This document shows, piece after piece, positions 1 to 10,551 of a stretch of 64,000 bases of DNA. The DNA comes from Silene latifolia (taxonomy: Eukaryota; Streptophyta; Magnoliopsida; Caryophyllales; Caryophyllaceae): positions 170,396,325-170,460,324 of the forward strand of contig NC_133536.1 of the NCBI RefSeq assembly GCF_048544455.1. Direction: 5' to 3'. How positions within the stretch are numbered: position 1 is the first letter of the stretch; the number at the start of each line of letters is the position of its first letter. The notes below the pieces were generated by a model that worked only from the letters and a program-made list of their open reading frames with translations, had not been told where the DNA came from and did not search any database. The position numbers and the translations under genes were made by a program.

Positions 1-767
1 GGGGTTTCTTCTTATGGCTCCAGGGGTGCATTTGAGCAAGTCTCAGGCACCAGAGACACCGGAAGAGAAAGAGCGCATGACACGGATTCCTTATGCCTCG
101 GCTATAGGATCAATCATGTATGCCATGATATGCACACGTCCGGACGTGGCATATACATTTAGTATGACAAGTCGATTCCAACAGCATCCAGGTGAATCAC
201 ATTGGATGGCTGTCAAGAACATTCTTAAGTACCTACGGAGGACTAAAGCTTGGGCATTGACTTATGGAGGCGAACAAAAGCTATGCGCAACCGGTTACGC
301 AGATGCTAGCTTCCAAACGGATCGAGATGACTCAAAATCTTAGTCTGGATTCATTTTTACTCTTAATGGCGCTGCATCACCGGAAGAGTTCCAAACAAAG
401 TGTTACAAAGAGATTCTACGACGAGTCCGAGTACTATGCCGCGTCTGAAGCTGCAAAGGAAGCGATATGGATGCGTCAATTCTTACAAGGACTATCTGTA
501 GTGCCTAGTTCGAATGACCCGATCACCATCTATTGCGACAATAGAGGTGCCATCTTCCAAGCTAAGGAGCCTAAGTCTAGCAACAAGTCTAGACATGTAC
601 AACGGAAAGCTCGTCTAATCCGAGATTACGTGGAGCAAAAGGAGGTAGTGATAGAAAAGATTGCTACAGATGATAACATAGCAGATCCTGTCACTAAACC
701 ATTACGACAAGATAAGCATGAAGGGCATGTTAATTCCATGGGAATTAAACGTGTTCCTGAGTTGTAG
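1..767 (+). pseudogene. Copia-1 polyprotein, 3' end (RT C-terminus and RNase H), broken
   Basis: This is the end of a Ty1/copia polyprotein; the rest lies left of the window. Positions 14-343 encode the stretch after the RT catalytic core, with the plant-copia hallmark SIMYAMICTRPDVAY, followed by the start of RNase H (GYADASFQTDRDD). A TAG at 341-343 interrupts this frame where related elements usually read Gln. Around 375 the frame shifts, and RNase H continues in a second frame to TAG at 765-767, including YYAASEAAKEAIWMRQFL, an IYCDN motif and ADPVTKPL. The copy is therefore inactive, with one premature stop and at least one indel. RT and RNase H would normally make cDNA in cytoplasmic particles. 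Assignment to copia is firm; the sublineage is not determined. Confidence 0.9.
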
Positions 768-1619
768 TACTCTTTTATGGATTAGATTCATTCTCTTTTG
801 TACTCTAGACGACATCATCGTTTTGATATTTATATATTCTGTTTTTCATGTGGATTTGTACGACAATTTTGAACACCACAAAGTGAACTGAACAAACATT
901 ATATTTTTGGTCCTTAATTGCCCACGTGAGTGATAACTCGCAATTATTTTGTGACGTTGGTTGATGGTGGGTTCAACGAGCCATAAGTCAAAAGGTTGAC
1001 TGGCCAATCACAGAGGCGATTTATACGGATATCTCGTAGGACACAATTGTGACATCGACGTGGAGTCCTAAATGTTTTATAACATTCGGTGCCAGGTCGT
1101 GGATAGGACCTCCATGGTGATCCTAAGAGTCGATTCTTTTGACTATCGACTGTCTCTTGAGACTAAGGCGGATTTTGGATGACTTTGGTTTCTTTCTCAC
1201 GGTCATCCGTAACAGGGGGCCAAGTAGATTTTTTCTGGGTCATTTCATGCTGTGCTTAGATCGGAAGGAGTCGAGTTGAAGGAAATATTCAGCCTTTATC
1301 GGTACTCGATATTTCTCAAGGCCACTCGAGGAGTCAGAATCGAAATGCATGGCCATGCTCGAATACGAATTCGTTTTATCAGTTAAGTTACTCTCTAGTC
1401 GGGGAAACCACTCTTGATACAGATCGATTGTAAAATACGACCTTTGCGGATCCGGATCTGCAAATTGTTTTACATTGAGTGGGAGAAATTTTAAATGAAT
1501 ATGAGAATCGGTTATCGCACATACACTTGTACGGACAAGTGGGAGTTTGTTGGAGCTGTGTCCTCCAGTTAGTGCGGATAACGTTATTACACATACACTT
1601 GTACGGACAAGTGGGAGCT
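768..1619 (+). other. Copia-1 3' untranslated region
   Basis: No gene is visible. This lies between the pol stop and the 3' LTR. It ends in two tandem copies of a hairpin plus purine tract that normally occurs once, directly before the LTR. Confidence 0.6.
1524..1619 (+). repeat. Duplicated pre-PPT hairpin and PPT of Copia-1
   Basis: Two copies of the stem-loop CACTTGT-ACGG-ACAAGTG followed by GGGAG lie at 1524-1546 and 1596-1618, about 72 bp apart. The unit also includes an LTR-start-like string after the first copy, so the PPT/LTR junction was duplicated in tandem. The second copy abuts the LTR start used here (1620). Copia-3 carries the same stem with a different loop at 34674-34692. Confidence 0.7.
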
Positions 1620-2177
1620 TGTTAGGGGTGTCCTCTACGATTAGTGCAATAACATTTAAATCTCTAAAAGGATCAAAGGGTATACTTTTGTATTATTATC
1701 AGTTGGTCCACGTTTATCAATAACGGTTGGCTTGTTAGATAAGTTTGACGTTATTATCATACAGATGGCGGTGATCAACTGGTCCCTAAAAGTCACACCT
1801 ATAGGATACGTTTGAGAGATGTGACGGTATGAAAATACAGTCATGTTGATGCCTAATATGACTAAGCAGTTAGTCGGAGTTATTGACTAATAATTAGTCA
1901 AACGCGATGTTGAGATATTTTATTTAATACGGATTAAATAATAATGGCTAAGGCGAATTAAACAGTTAATTCGTAAATTAAATATAAACGATTGTATTTG
2001 ATTAATGTATATTGAATAAATTAATTATACAATATTGTCATTATCGGACATGTATTATTATATCGACTAATTCATGTTACTAGACGATATTTTAATAATA
2101 CCGATAACCGATGACAATTTATAATAAAATCGCGTCATATACATTTAGCATTTTCGAGTCGGACCACGAGTTAAAAT
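1620..2177 (+). mobile_element. Copia-1 3' LTR, left part (split by Chromo-1)
   Basis: The LTR starts TGTTAGGGGTGTCCTC directly after the purine tract GTGGGAGCT. Its first 250 bp are recognisably related to the Copia-3 LTR at 27184, which shares the order TGTT-GTGTCCTC, then TTGGTCCAC, then a GGTGATCA block, then CACCTATAG. It is interrupted at 2177 by Chromo-1 and continues at 10077. Confidence 0.75.
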
Positions 2178-2290
2178 TGTAATACCCGTCCTTTTAGGGA
2201 TCCTTTGACCAGCGTTGACTGTCCTTGGGAGCGGGAGTAACCTTAGGGAAGTATTCCAAAACCACCTTGGGGTGCATATTAACAGTGGTA

Positions 2291-2385
2291 CTCGATAGAG
2301 TAGAGGCTACTCGATCGAGTAGCTAGGGTACTCGATCGAGTAGGGGGCCACTCGATCGAGTAGGTTGGGTACTCGATCGAGTGCC
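2291..2385. repeat. CTCGATCGAGT dyad array, 5 units (Chromo-1 LTR)
   Basis: Units start at 2291, 2310, 2331, 2351 and 2372, with steps of 19, 21, 20 and 21 bp. The first unit is the variant CTCGATAGAGT. Spacers between the palindromes are not conserved. The 3' LTR holds the same array at 8909-9000. Confidence 0.95.
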
Positions 2386-2401
2386 TGGTTTTCAGCGAGG
2401 G

Positions 2402-2410
2402 TTTTATATC
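2402..2410 (+). promoter_or_regulatory. Probable TATA box of the Chromo-1 LTR
   Basis: TTTTATATC begins about 20 bp after the last dyad unit and precedes a CT-rich leader. The 3' LTR copy is at about 9019-9027. Inferred from position and composition only. Confidence 0.5.
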
Positions 2411-2875
2411 GCGTTTTGTTAAATCCGCAAATCACTTCCGCCACTTTCCTCCTACCCTTCAGTCGCCTCTTTCCCTTCCCTTCACCTCAAAACCTCCATG
2501 GAAGCCTTTTGGAAGATTCTTGTGCCTAGGAGAGCGCCTCTTGAGTCGGGTAGCGGTCTTTTGCTGTGTTTCCCCCTAGTAGGTATGTCACAATCATCAT
2601 CCGTGCCTTTGTCTCTATAGTTAGGGTTTGCTTGTTAGTAATAGATATTTGTATGATGGTTATAGGCGTTGCTTGATCGCTGGACGTGTTATCTGTCGAC
2701 ATGGATTGGTTGCGGTTGCTTAAAGGTAGGTTCGCCTTCTCAGTTTCTGTAGATGGTCTAGTGTGTCGGTCGTTATAGTAGTATTGTGATTGTTTGATAT
2801 AGTAATTGTGTGGTATTGTGATTGTGGCGGTGATCGTTGTTGATGGTTCTTGAGATGCGTTCTCGGCTGAGTGGG

Positions 2876-3050
2876 GTCACTTGCGGGAGTGACTTCACGC
2901 CCTAGTTTCGCCCTTCGTGGAACCCGCCACGGAAGGGGATGTGCACATTAATGGGACATGGTTATCGCTCGTACGATGAGCGGGGCTTAGGTGGGAACGG
3001 CTGCGGTCCCCCACTGGCAGGGCTGGTCCAGTGGACAGTCAGTGACAGGT
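2876..3050 (+). other. Conserved stem-loop block in the Chromo LTRs
   Basis: Three hairpins occur in a row: GTCACT-TGCGGG-AGTGAC, CGTGG-AACCCG-CCACG and CCACTGG-(10 nt)-CCAGTGG. The block recurs in the 3' LTR (about 9494-9668) and, on the minus strand, in the otherwise diverged Chromo-2 LTR (about 11735-11912). It probably lies in the transcribed part of the LTR. Short ORFs across it are not convincing genes. Confidence 0.6.
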
Positions 3051-3456
3051 TTGGTCGGTTTAGTGTGATTGCGGTTGGGACTGGTGTCGTTGTTTGTATT
3101 GTTGATTGTAGTTGCCATTGTCTTGTCTTGTCTCAGTACTGACTTGTTTGGTTGTTTGTTTGTTATGGGTCTGCCGTGATCCCTTATGGTGAGCAGTCGG
3201 TCTTAGCAGGTGGTTGGTGTTGTTGATAGCTGAAGTCCGGGCAGGGATGAGTCTTCACGAGATATGATGGTCATAGCGAGTAGTCTTTGAGTTGTACCTT
3301 TGTATTGTATTTTGGTTTGAATCACTTGTAATATAACTTAATAGTTCTTTTATTGACGTTTGATAACTGCTTTCCTCGGGCAACCGAGATGGTAATGCCC
3401 TTATATGCTAAGGAAGGCCTAGTTAAGGCTCCTCTGGATATGGGGGTGTTACAAAG

Positions 3457-3468
3457 TGGTATCAGAGC
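3457..3468 (+). other. Chromo-1 primer-binding site
   Basis: TGGTATCAGAGC, complementary to the 3' end of plant initiator-Met tRNA, lies four bases after the LTR end. Confidence 0.9.
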
Positions 3469-4437
3469 GACGATTTTGGAACCTGTATACAAATGAACAT
3501 AATGAACGTAGAGAGTCTAATAAAATGAACCTGGTGTATGTGTAATGGGAGCCCCGGCTGATGCTAGATTTTGGGTGAGTAGGCGCCCTCATTTCAAAAT
3601 CTTGGCCCCATGACACTTAAGCCAGTCACACGGGATGAGAATGTGGAGTCCGTGTGTCTATGTGTGCTAGGTATGTTAATTGTGCCGGAGCTACCTCCGG
3701 TTATGTTTTGTTAGAATTAATAGCGGTGTGATAGTAATGTTTGGATCGAATATGGTAATTGTTGATGAAGTTATGGAGTTCTTTGAATGATTAGTGAGCT
3801 TATATGATAGCTATGTGATGCGTGACGAAATTTCTCGTCATGGAGATGCGTGAAAGTGTGAAATCGAATGTGTAATATGAATAGTGAACACGTGGGTAGT
3901 TGCCATGGAATTTATGATGACGGGAGTTCTACGTGAGATTATAGATTCTACCGCGATGACTATAATGATAATTATAGTGTAGGTGAGTAATGACCCGAAT
4001 CAAGTATGTGATAAAGTGTTTATGCTTTGCTATTCAGTTGAAATTTTCCGCTGCGTAATATTTGATTTAGGCAAAATAAATTGCTTATGATAGAATGTGA
4101 AACATGGTAGATTAATTTGTTTTGAAAAGTATGCATTTATGTAATACGTGAAAGAATGAACCGATGTTAGTTTAAATGTTTCAATTTAGTAGTAATATAT
4201 ATGGTAAGCTTAAAAGTAATACAATGACGTGGATGTGTTTATGGAAGATTCGGTGGTAGTAGACCGAGTAGGGTAATGGGTGTAGTGTAAGTGGAATAAA
4301 CTCCATTTGTTTGACGATGTGATAGGCTTTGTTAATAATAGTAATGCGTGAATGAACTTGATAATGAGTGCCGAATTCCAAACTTAGTTGGAATCGACAC
4401 GCGGTGTTGTTTTTGCAGGAATCTTCAAGTTATTTCG
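3469..4437 (+). other. Chromo-1 5' internal region without a gene
   Basis: AT-rich; no reading frame or known gag/pol motif was recognised. This is where gag would be expected in an autonomous element. Confidence 0.6.
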
Positions 4438-4632
4438 TACTTATGATCGAGTACTTAACTATACTTGACCGAGTGCAAGTGCGTACTAGACCGAGTAGAC
4501 CTCACTCGATCTAGTTAGGAGGCTATAACGTCGGAATGTGGGAAAATTCCTGCAGATACTCGACGATTTAGCTCCTACTCGATCAAGTAGGGTGGTACTC
4601 GATCGAGTACCCCAGGCACTCGATCGAGTAGG
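4438..4632. repeat. CTCGATCGAGT dyad array upstream of the Chromo-1 ORF
   Basis: Degenerate GATCGAGT and GACCGAGT units occur from about 4446. A regular run follows at 4559, 4578, 4598 and 4619 (steps 19, 20, 21). A CT-rich leader-like segment follows, so it has the same position relative to a transcript as the LTR array. Confidence 0.9.
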
Positions 4633-4841
4633 TTACTGTGCAGTAATTCCTACGGGTTTTCTTAAAACCCTTCATCTTTCTACTTCTTCTTCTTATTTCC
4701 CCCTATATTTCGACACATCTCCTAAATCACTCTCAATTCCTTATTTCTCCTCTAAAATCCTCTCTTTCTCTTGGGTTAGTAGTGATTCTTGGGGTTGATT
4801 TTCTTGTTTAATTCGTTTCCTTACCTTACTAATCAATCAAG

Positions 4842-5813
4842 GTATATTATCCTTCTTAATTTATGTGGTTTGTTACTTTGAATGTGTTAGAATGATGAGA
4901 TAATCTGAAATTTTCGATTCACATGAGTAATAGTTGCTTTAGATAGTTGAAATATGATTCACATGCCTCTTTTCCATGTTTGTTGGTGACTAATTGCTGT
5001 AGAATAGATTAGAAATTGCACAAGATGAACCCGAAATTTCTAGGGTTTCCAAAATTGAAATTGATTTTTGGTTGTTTTACAATGGTTAGATGGTAGAATT
5101 GAGCCTTAAGTAATGTTTATATCATGTTGGGGGATAAAATTTTGATGATTTTACCTTAGAAAGTTGCCTTAAAACTCCGTCTGAAAAGTGCCTTAAATGG
5201 AAATTCGGGATTTATAATTGGAAAATTGATGTTGTAATTGACAATATAAGCATGAATTTAACTCCAATATGATAATAGCAACAATGATTGATGAATACAT
5301 GCTGCAATTTTCACAGCTGTAAAGACCGTCTGAAAATTTTAATTGAGTTGTTTTACATAATAGTAAAGGGTGATATTGATTTGTCATAAATTATTCATTC
5401 TCTTGAATTAGTAACATGTAATTAGCAATGTACTAGAACAACCCTTAGAAGCATGATAGGGTATTCAAATTCGCTGAGCATATGTGGCCATCATGATAAT
5501 TCCTTTCACCACTATGGCTTATGAGTAGTAATAATATGAACTTGTATGTTGAAATCGTAGAAACTGCTAATGAGCATGTATACTTCTCTTAATACTCAAA
5601 GTAACAACGTGAAATATGTGCTTCACATGCTGAGAATTGTTGGTAAATTGGTGCGTACCTAGCTGAGCATCTAAGTTTAGTGGCATGATTTATGTGCTTC
5701 AAATATGGAACTGGTTGATGAATTAGTAAACTTACTAAGTATATAGAACCCAAATTACATGAAGTATATGCTTGCATGTTTATATAAATTGTTTGAACAT
5801 ATGCCTTAAACAG
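4842..5813 (+). other. Putative 5' leader intron of the Chromo-1 ORF
   Basis: CAAG|GTATAT at 4841/4842 and TTAAACAG at 5806-5813 delimit 972 bp of AT-rich, stop-filled sequence. The acceptor AG directly touches ATG 5814. The 200 bp before the donor are pyrimidine-rich, like a plant 5' UTR. Inferred from splice-site consensus only. Confidence 0.55.
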
Positions 5814-6851
5814 ATGCCGAGACTGAACCTTGGACTCCGCCAAAGTAAGAGGGGGAGGGGTAACCCACCTGAGTTGGGAGAGGGGAGTGGACCTGTGGTA
5901 CCGGCAGTCCCCGAGTACCCCACAGTTGTTTTTGTTGACTTTAAGCAAAGGGAGCGTTTTGTAGCCTTACAAAAACGCAAGATGAGACCTACAAAGTGTA
6001 TAGACACCGGTGTATTAGAGGAATTGGAAATAGAGACGGATGTCCGTCACATATTTGAGACCTTGGGTTTTACGGGTTTGTATAGGCTGAGGAAGCATAC
6101 CTACCCTTTTCTTACCTTGGAGTTCCTGAGCTCTTTTATCTATGACCCAGCGGGTCAGACTGTCGAGTTTAGATTGATGAATACCAGTTTTCTGTTGACT
6201 ATGGACCTGTTTGCCTCTCACCTTGGGTTGGCCAAGCCTCCCAAGGACTCCATCACTGACATTCCAGCTGAGTGCGGCGTCTGCCGCCTAATGCCTTGCT
6301 TGACTGGGAAGCAAGCTCCCACCTCGAGCAACATGCTGATTAACGATGTTCAGCATATTACCTTGAGGATCTTCCTCCGTTCTCTTTCGAACCTCCTCTA
6401 TGACCGAAAGGATATTAGTAAGTTGAATAACCATGAGGTCTTGCTTTTGATGTCTTACCTCAACCCGGAGCGGGCCAAAAAGGTTGTCTTTAATGCTCCT
6501 TCTATAGTTTGTGCTGCCCTTGCCTTGATGGCTTCTTCCTCTTCCCGGTACCTGAGTTGTGGTGCCATTGCCACTCGGTTAGATGAAAAGCTAACCTCCT
6601 TTGAGGCTTCTTCGGCATATGTGCCTCTAGCTACTCCAGTGCCTACCATGGATCGTGAATATTATCTCGACCTGAAATGGTTGAGGACCTTGGCTGACGG
6701 TAGCCTAGCATGGAGGGTGTATGGCATGAGTTGGATGAAGGTTCCAGCTCCTGAGCACCTCCCACCCACGGAGCCCTTGGAGCCGACGGTAGTGACGGTG
6801 GACTCCGATGACGAGGAGGAGGAGGATGAGGAGGACGACCTCGCCACCTGA
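5814..6851 (+). CDS. Athila-associated 'putative plant transposon protein' ORF inside Chromo-1
   Basis: An uninterrupted frame of 345 codons from ATG 5814; an in-frame ATG at 5772 would lie inside the putative intron. The N-terminus is basic. The middle carries the LTYPxLTLEFLSS-type block (here HTYPFLTLEFLSSF) and a VEFRLMN segment, which match the ORFs of Athila-A (24590) and Athila-B (52542). I believe this is the plant transposon-protein/ATHILA ORF-1 domain group. The C-terminus is a strongly acidic tail (DSDDEEEEDEEDD). No signal peptide or obvious membrane segment is seen, so it is not a conventional envelope protein. Its function is unknown. Being open while the rest of the element lacks coding capacity suggests recent capture or selection. 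Confidence 0.7.
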   Translation: MPRLNLGLRQSKRGRGNPPELGEGSGPVVPAVPEYPTVVFVDFKQRERFVALQKRKMRPTKCIDTGVLEELEIETDVRHIFETLGFTGLYRLRKHTYPFLTLEFLSSFIYDPAGQTVEFRLMNTSFLLTMDLFASHLGLAKPPKDSITDIPAECGVCRLMPCLTGKQAPTSSNMLINDVQHITLRIFLRSLSNLLYDRKDISKLNNHEVLLLMSYLNPERAKKVVFNAPSIVCAALALMASSSSRYLSCGAIATRLDEKLTSFEASSAYVPLATPVPTMDREYYLDLKWLRTLADGSLAWRVYGMSWMKVPAPEHLPPTEPLEPTVVTVDSDDEEEEDEEDDLAT

Positions 6852-6865
6852 CTGCACCTATCTCA

Positions 6866-7396
6866 TTGACGGCACCATCCTTGAGGAGATGCCGGAGCCG
6901 ACGAAGGGCGAGAATGCGGGAGTTCGGCGCGCGAGAGAGGCCTAGAGTGGTGAGGGGACCCCGTCGAGTGAGAGAGAGGGCCTCGAGTCTAGGCCACGCC
7001 CGAGCACACGCAAGAAGCGCATCTTTCCCATGCTACCCTTACCTCGACACCCCGGAGACGCGATCCAGTTACCTGGCGGAGAGAGTGTCATCTACCTTGA
7101 CACTTCGGAACATGCACGAGATGGCGTACACTCAGGGGATAGGGACCGAGGGACCGCATCCAGTTTGGTGGAGTGGAGTTGGGAACTACTCGGGGGTTTT
7201 CCATGCCTACGGGGTGGATCAGTCGACGTGGGGGGCACCTCAGTCCTTCCCTTACGGTGGCTTGACCCCATGGTACATGGGCCCAGGAGCAGGAGCAGGG
7301 GTGGATGCGGGGATCGGGTCAGCAGGAGCAGGTACTTCAGGTGGTGGTGATGATGAGGTGATGTTCGAGCAGCAGCAGCAGCAGCAGGAGGAGTGA
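6866..7396 (+). CDS. Low-complexity ORF downstream of the Chromo-1 ORF, doubtful
   Basis: An open frame of 176 codons begins 15 bp after the preceding stop, in another frame. The N-terminal 50 residues are Arg-rich. The C-terminus is Gly/Ala-rich and ends in a Gln run from CAG repeats. The region is GC-rich and open in more than one frame, so the true frame is uncertain. It may be the frame-shifted continuation of the upstream ORF. No family recognised. Confidence 0.3.
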   Translation: MTAPSLRRCRSRRRARMREFGARERPRVVRGPRRVRERASSLGHARAHARSASFPCYPYLDTPETRSSYLAERVSSTLTLRNMHEMAYTQGIGTEGPHPVWWSGVGNYSGVFHAYGVDQSTWGAPQSFPYGGLTPWYMGPGAGAGVDAGIGSAGAGTSGGGDDEVMFEQQQQQQEE

Positions 7397-8219
7397 TACT
7401 CCTCGTTCTTATCTTTGTTGATAGTAGTTGATGTTAGATGGTGGTATTGTTGTTAGACTTTGGTAGCTATTTTCCTTTATTATTGAGACTTAATTGGATT
7501 TGTATGATTGGCCATAAGGCCGGATTTGCTACTCTAACCTTTTATAGGATAATTAAGAGTCGGGGCATCATCCCGACTCAATTTGTGTGACAATCGTGTG
7601 TATATATGTCGGTCTATGACTGGTTGTGTAGGGCACTTGGCCTGCAGGTACTCGACAGAGTACCCCACACTCTATCGAGTAGCTGCAGGAAAGGAAGAAA
7701 GGAAACATTCTGATCTCGGGCTACTCGATCGAGTAGCCAAGACACTCGATCGAGTAGCATGGCACTCGATCGAGTACCGTTACCTACTCGATCGAGTAGC
7801 ACTGTTACAGAAGATTTTCGAAAATTAAAAATGTTCAATTGTTTTATAATTGCGAGTTTAATGTTTAAAGTAGTTGTGAGTGCGTAGTGACACCTTTAAA
7901 CCGTTAATTCATATGTTGCAAGTTGTGGTTGAACTTTTATAAGCATAGTTGTCACGATTAGTGAAGCGGTAATCATTTTCTTGTTACTTTAATATCGCAT
8001 ACGCCTCCTTCATTCTATTTGTCAAGATTGTAACTTCGCTGGTTTGCGCATACCATTTTAACGTGTGTTGTCAATGGTAACTAGTTATTCCGATAGCTTG
8101 TGTATGATTTCCAACTTAACGAGTGTATAATTAGCGAGTAATGTCCACAACAAATAATATGGTTCTCCTTAATGATTAAGATGCAAATAATAAATAATAT
8201 GCGTGATAATTTAAGTGGT
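7397..8219 (+). other. Chromo-1 3' internal region with a second dyad array
   Basis: No gene. Dyad units lie at 7651 and 7670 (CTCGACAGAG, CTCTATCGAG) and at 7724, 7745, 7765 and 7787, again stepping about 19-22 bp. ORFs across the array encode repeated LLDRV and are by-products of the repeat. Confidence 0.7.
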
Positions 8220-8262
8220 GAACTTCGGGGACGAAGTTCCTTTTTAGAGGGGAAGAGTAATG
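8220..8262 (+). other. Relic pre-PPT hairpin and purine tract
   Basis: GAACTTC-GGGGAC-GAAGTTC at 8220-8239 is followed by TTTTTAGAGGGGAAGAG. It duplicates the active-looking structure at 8758-8795, but no LTR start follows. Confidence 0.65.
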
Positions 8263-8757
8263 TCGCGAAATAAAAAGGTTGGTTTTGAATAGTGTTTTGC
8301 TTGTTTATAATGTTGTTGGTGGTTGTTTATAACGTGGTTGGTGTCATGTGTTGCAAAAAAAAAAAAATGGTTGTTTAATTATAACGACTTACTTTCTGTG
8401 GTTCTTTAAAGTGAGTGTGATCGTATTTGAATCACGTTGCCAAGTAACATGGTGGCGTTAGTTGTACCGCATGAAAGTTGATATGAGACATGTTCTAGTT
8501 TGATGGTTGGACAGTAATTAGTGTATGTTGAAAGTTCCTGAGTGGCGATTCGCACTGCGCGTCGAATGTTTTATGTGTATATAAAATAACGGTTGACTGT
8601 GATAAAGCTCGCATGATAGTGGCAAGAGTCGATAGGTTTATTTGTGGACGGTGATGATGATGACATGGGGGGGATGGTGTTTACAAGGGGTGATGGTCTG
8701 ACCGGGGAGATTGGTGAGATTGTGTTGGTTCCGTGCCATGAGCGGGAGAGTTTAGTT

Positions 8758-8795
8758 GAACTTCGGGGACGAAGTTCTTTTTAAGGGGGGAATAC
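8758..8795 (+). other. Chromo-1 pre-PPT hairpin and polypurine tract
   Basis: The hairpin GAACTTC-GGGGAC-GAAGTTC (8758-8777) is followed by TTTTTAAGGGGGGAATAC, then the 3' LTR. The purine tract would prime plus-strand DNA synthesis. Confidence 0.85.
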
Positions 8796-10071
8796 TGTAA
8801 TACCCAACCTTTTAGGGATCCTTTGACCAGCGTTGACTGTCCTTGGGAGCGGGAGTAACCTTAGGGAAGTATGCCAAAACCATCTTGGGGTGCGTATTAA
8901 CAGTGGTACTCGATAGAGTAGAGGCTACTCGATCGAGTAGCTAGGGTACTCGATCGAGTAGGGGGCCACTCGATCGAGTAGGTTGGGTACTCGATCGAGT
9001 GCCTGGTTTTCAGCGAGGGTTTTATATCGCGTTTTGTTAAATCCGCAAATCACTTCCGCCACTTTCCTCCTACCCTTCAGTCGCCTCTTTCCCTTCCCTT
9101 CACCTCAAAACCTCCATGGAAGCCTTTTGGAATATTCTTGTGCCTAGGAGAGCGCCTCTTGAGTCGGGTAGCGGTCTTTTGCTGAGTTTCCCCCTAGTAG
9201 GTATGTCACAATCATCATCCGTGCCTTTGTCTCTATAGTTAGGGTTTGCTTGTTAGTAATAGATATTTGTATGGTGGCTATAGGCGTTGCTTGATTGCTG
9301 GACGTGTTATCTGTCGACATGGATTGGTTGCGGTTGCTTAAAGGTAGGTTCGCCTACTTAGTTTCTGTAGATGGTCTAGTGTGTCGGTCGTTATAGTAGT
9401 ATTGTGATTGTTTGATATAGTAATTGTGTGGTATTGTGATTGTGGCGGTGATCATTGTTGATGGTTCTCGAGATGCGTTCTCGGCTGAGTGGGGTCACTT
9501 GCGGGAGTGACTTCACGCCCTAGTTTCGCCCTTCGTGGAACCCGCCACGGAAGGGGATGTGCACATTAATGGGACAGGGTTATCGCTCGTACGATGAGCG
9601 GGGCTTAGGTGGGAACGGCTGCGGTCCCCCACTGGCAGGGCTGGTCCAGTGGACAGTCAGTGACAGGTTTGGTCGGTTTAGTGTGATTGCGGTTGGGACT
9701 GGTGTCGTTGTTTGTATTGTTGATTGTAGTTGCCATTGTCTTGTCTTGTCTCAGTACTGACTTGTTTGGTTGTTTGTTTGTTATGTGTCTGCCGTGATCC
9801 CTTATGGTGAGCAGTCGGTCTTAGCAGGTGGTTGGTGTTGTTGATAGCTGAAGTCTGGGCAGGGATGAGTCTTCACGAGATATGATGGTCATAGCGAGTA
9901 GTCTTTGAGTTGTACCTTTGTATTGTATTTTGGTTTGAATCACTTGTAATATAACTTAATAGTTCTTTTATTGACGTTTGATAACTGCTTTCCTCGGGCA
10001 ACCGAGATGGTAATGCCCTTATATGCTAAGGAAGGCCTAGTTAAGGCTCCTCTGGATATGGGGGTGTTACA
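8796..10071 (+). repeat. Chromo-1 3' LTR
   Basis: Same length as the 5' LTR and ends GTTACA. It is followed by the second AAAAT target copy. Array at 8909-9000. Confidence 0.92.
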
Positions 10072-10076
10072 AAAAT

Positions 10077-10505
10077 AAAGAGGAAGTGAAAGCCCACTTC
10101 CCCATGAGGCTCTCGGTTGGCCGAACCAAGGAGAACAAAAAGGAGAGTTTTCTCTCCTTTTGGAACCTAATTTATTTTCAAAGATTAAATTAGGGTTTTG
10201 AGAGCATTTTTCCTCTGAAAATCCTAGATCTCACATCAAGAAAATTGACAAAAGCTCTCTCAATATTGCAAGTCAATTAGAGAGTATTTCTAGCACAAGG
10301 GGCATAGTCTCAGACGGTCTTGGGTGCAACGATTAGGAGGAAATCTACGTTGATTTCTATCTTAGGCCGAATTCTCAAGGACCCAAGGTTCATTCTTGTG
10401 CTTTATCGTTTTTCTCTTGTAATTTTGTTTTATGACAATAATCACATGTTAAATTTTGCGTTATAGTCCTAAAATTTAAGGGTTTTATACGGATATTACC
10501 CCACA
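10077..10505 (+). mobile_element. Copia-1 3' LTR, right part
   Basis: This resumes the LTR cut at 2177. Its content parallels the downstream half of the Copia-3 LTR (a TCGGTTGGCC-AACCA-like block, a purine-rich AGGAGAG/AAAGAG tract, and a late TTCTCTTGTAATTTTG stretch). The end is placed where TTACCCCACA occurs; the exact base is uncertain because the 5' LTR is outside the window. Confidence 0.55.
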
Positions 10506-10551
10506 CATACGCACTAAAACCTCAAAACACGAAAGTGGACTGTCCAGCACA

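Larger units (their letters stand above)
2178..3453 (+). repeat. Chromo-1 5' LTR
   Basis: Boundaries are fixed by the AAAAT duplication on the left and the PBS four bases to the right. It contains a dyad array (2291-2385), a TATA-like TTTTATATC at 2402, a pyrimidine-rich leader and a stem-loop block (2876-3050). Confidence 0.92.
2178..10071 (+). mobile_element. Chromo-1: pol-less chromovirus-like LTR retroelement carrying a foreign-type ORF
   Basis: This is a complete 7,894-bp insertion with two 1,276-bp LTRs (2178-3453 and 8796-10071). They begin TGTAATACCC and end GTTACA, and they sit inside the target duplication AAAAT (2173-2177 and 10072-10076). The PBS matches initiator-Met tRNA, and the PPT is a GGGGGG tract with an upstream hairpin. 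These ends are typical of plant chromoviruses (Tekay-like). The interior has no gag, protease, RT, integrase or chromodomain. It carries instead one well-preserved ORF of an Athila-associated type, with its own leader. The LTRs differ at roughly 17 positions by eye. It would need proteins from an autonomous relative to move. Confidence 0.9.

Noticed and set aside
2939..3142. 67-codon ORF in the Chromo-1 LTR, repeated at 9557-9760
   Set aside because: The two copies exist because the LTRs are duplicates. It covers a stem-loop block, has no recognisable domain, and its minus-strand equivalent in Chromo-2 is in different frames.
7583..7838. Plus- and minus-strand ORFs encoding repeated LLDRV or STRVP-like peptides
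   Set aside because: The dyad array (CTCGATCGAGTA) reads as LDRV or similar in several frames on both strands; the peptides are artefacts of the repeat.
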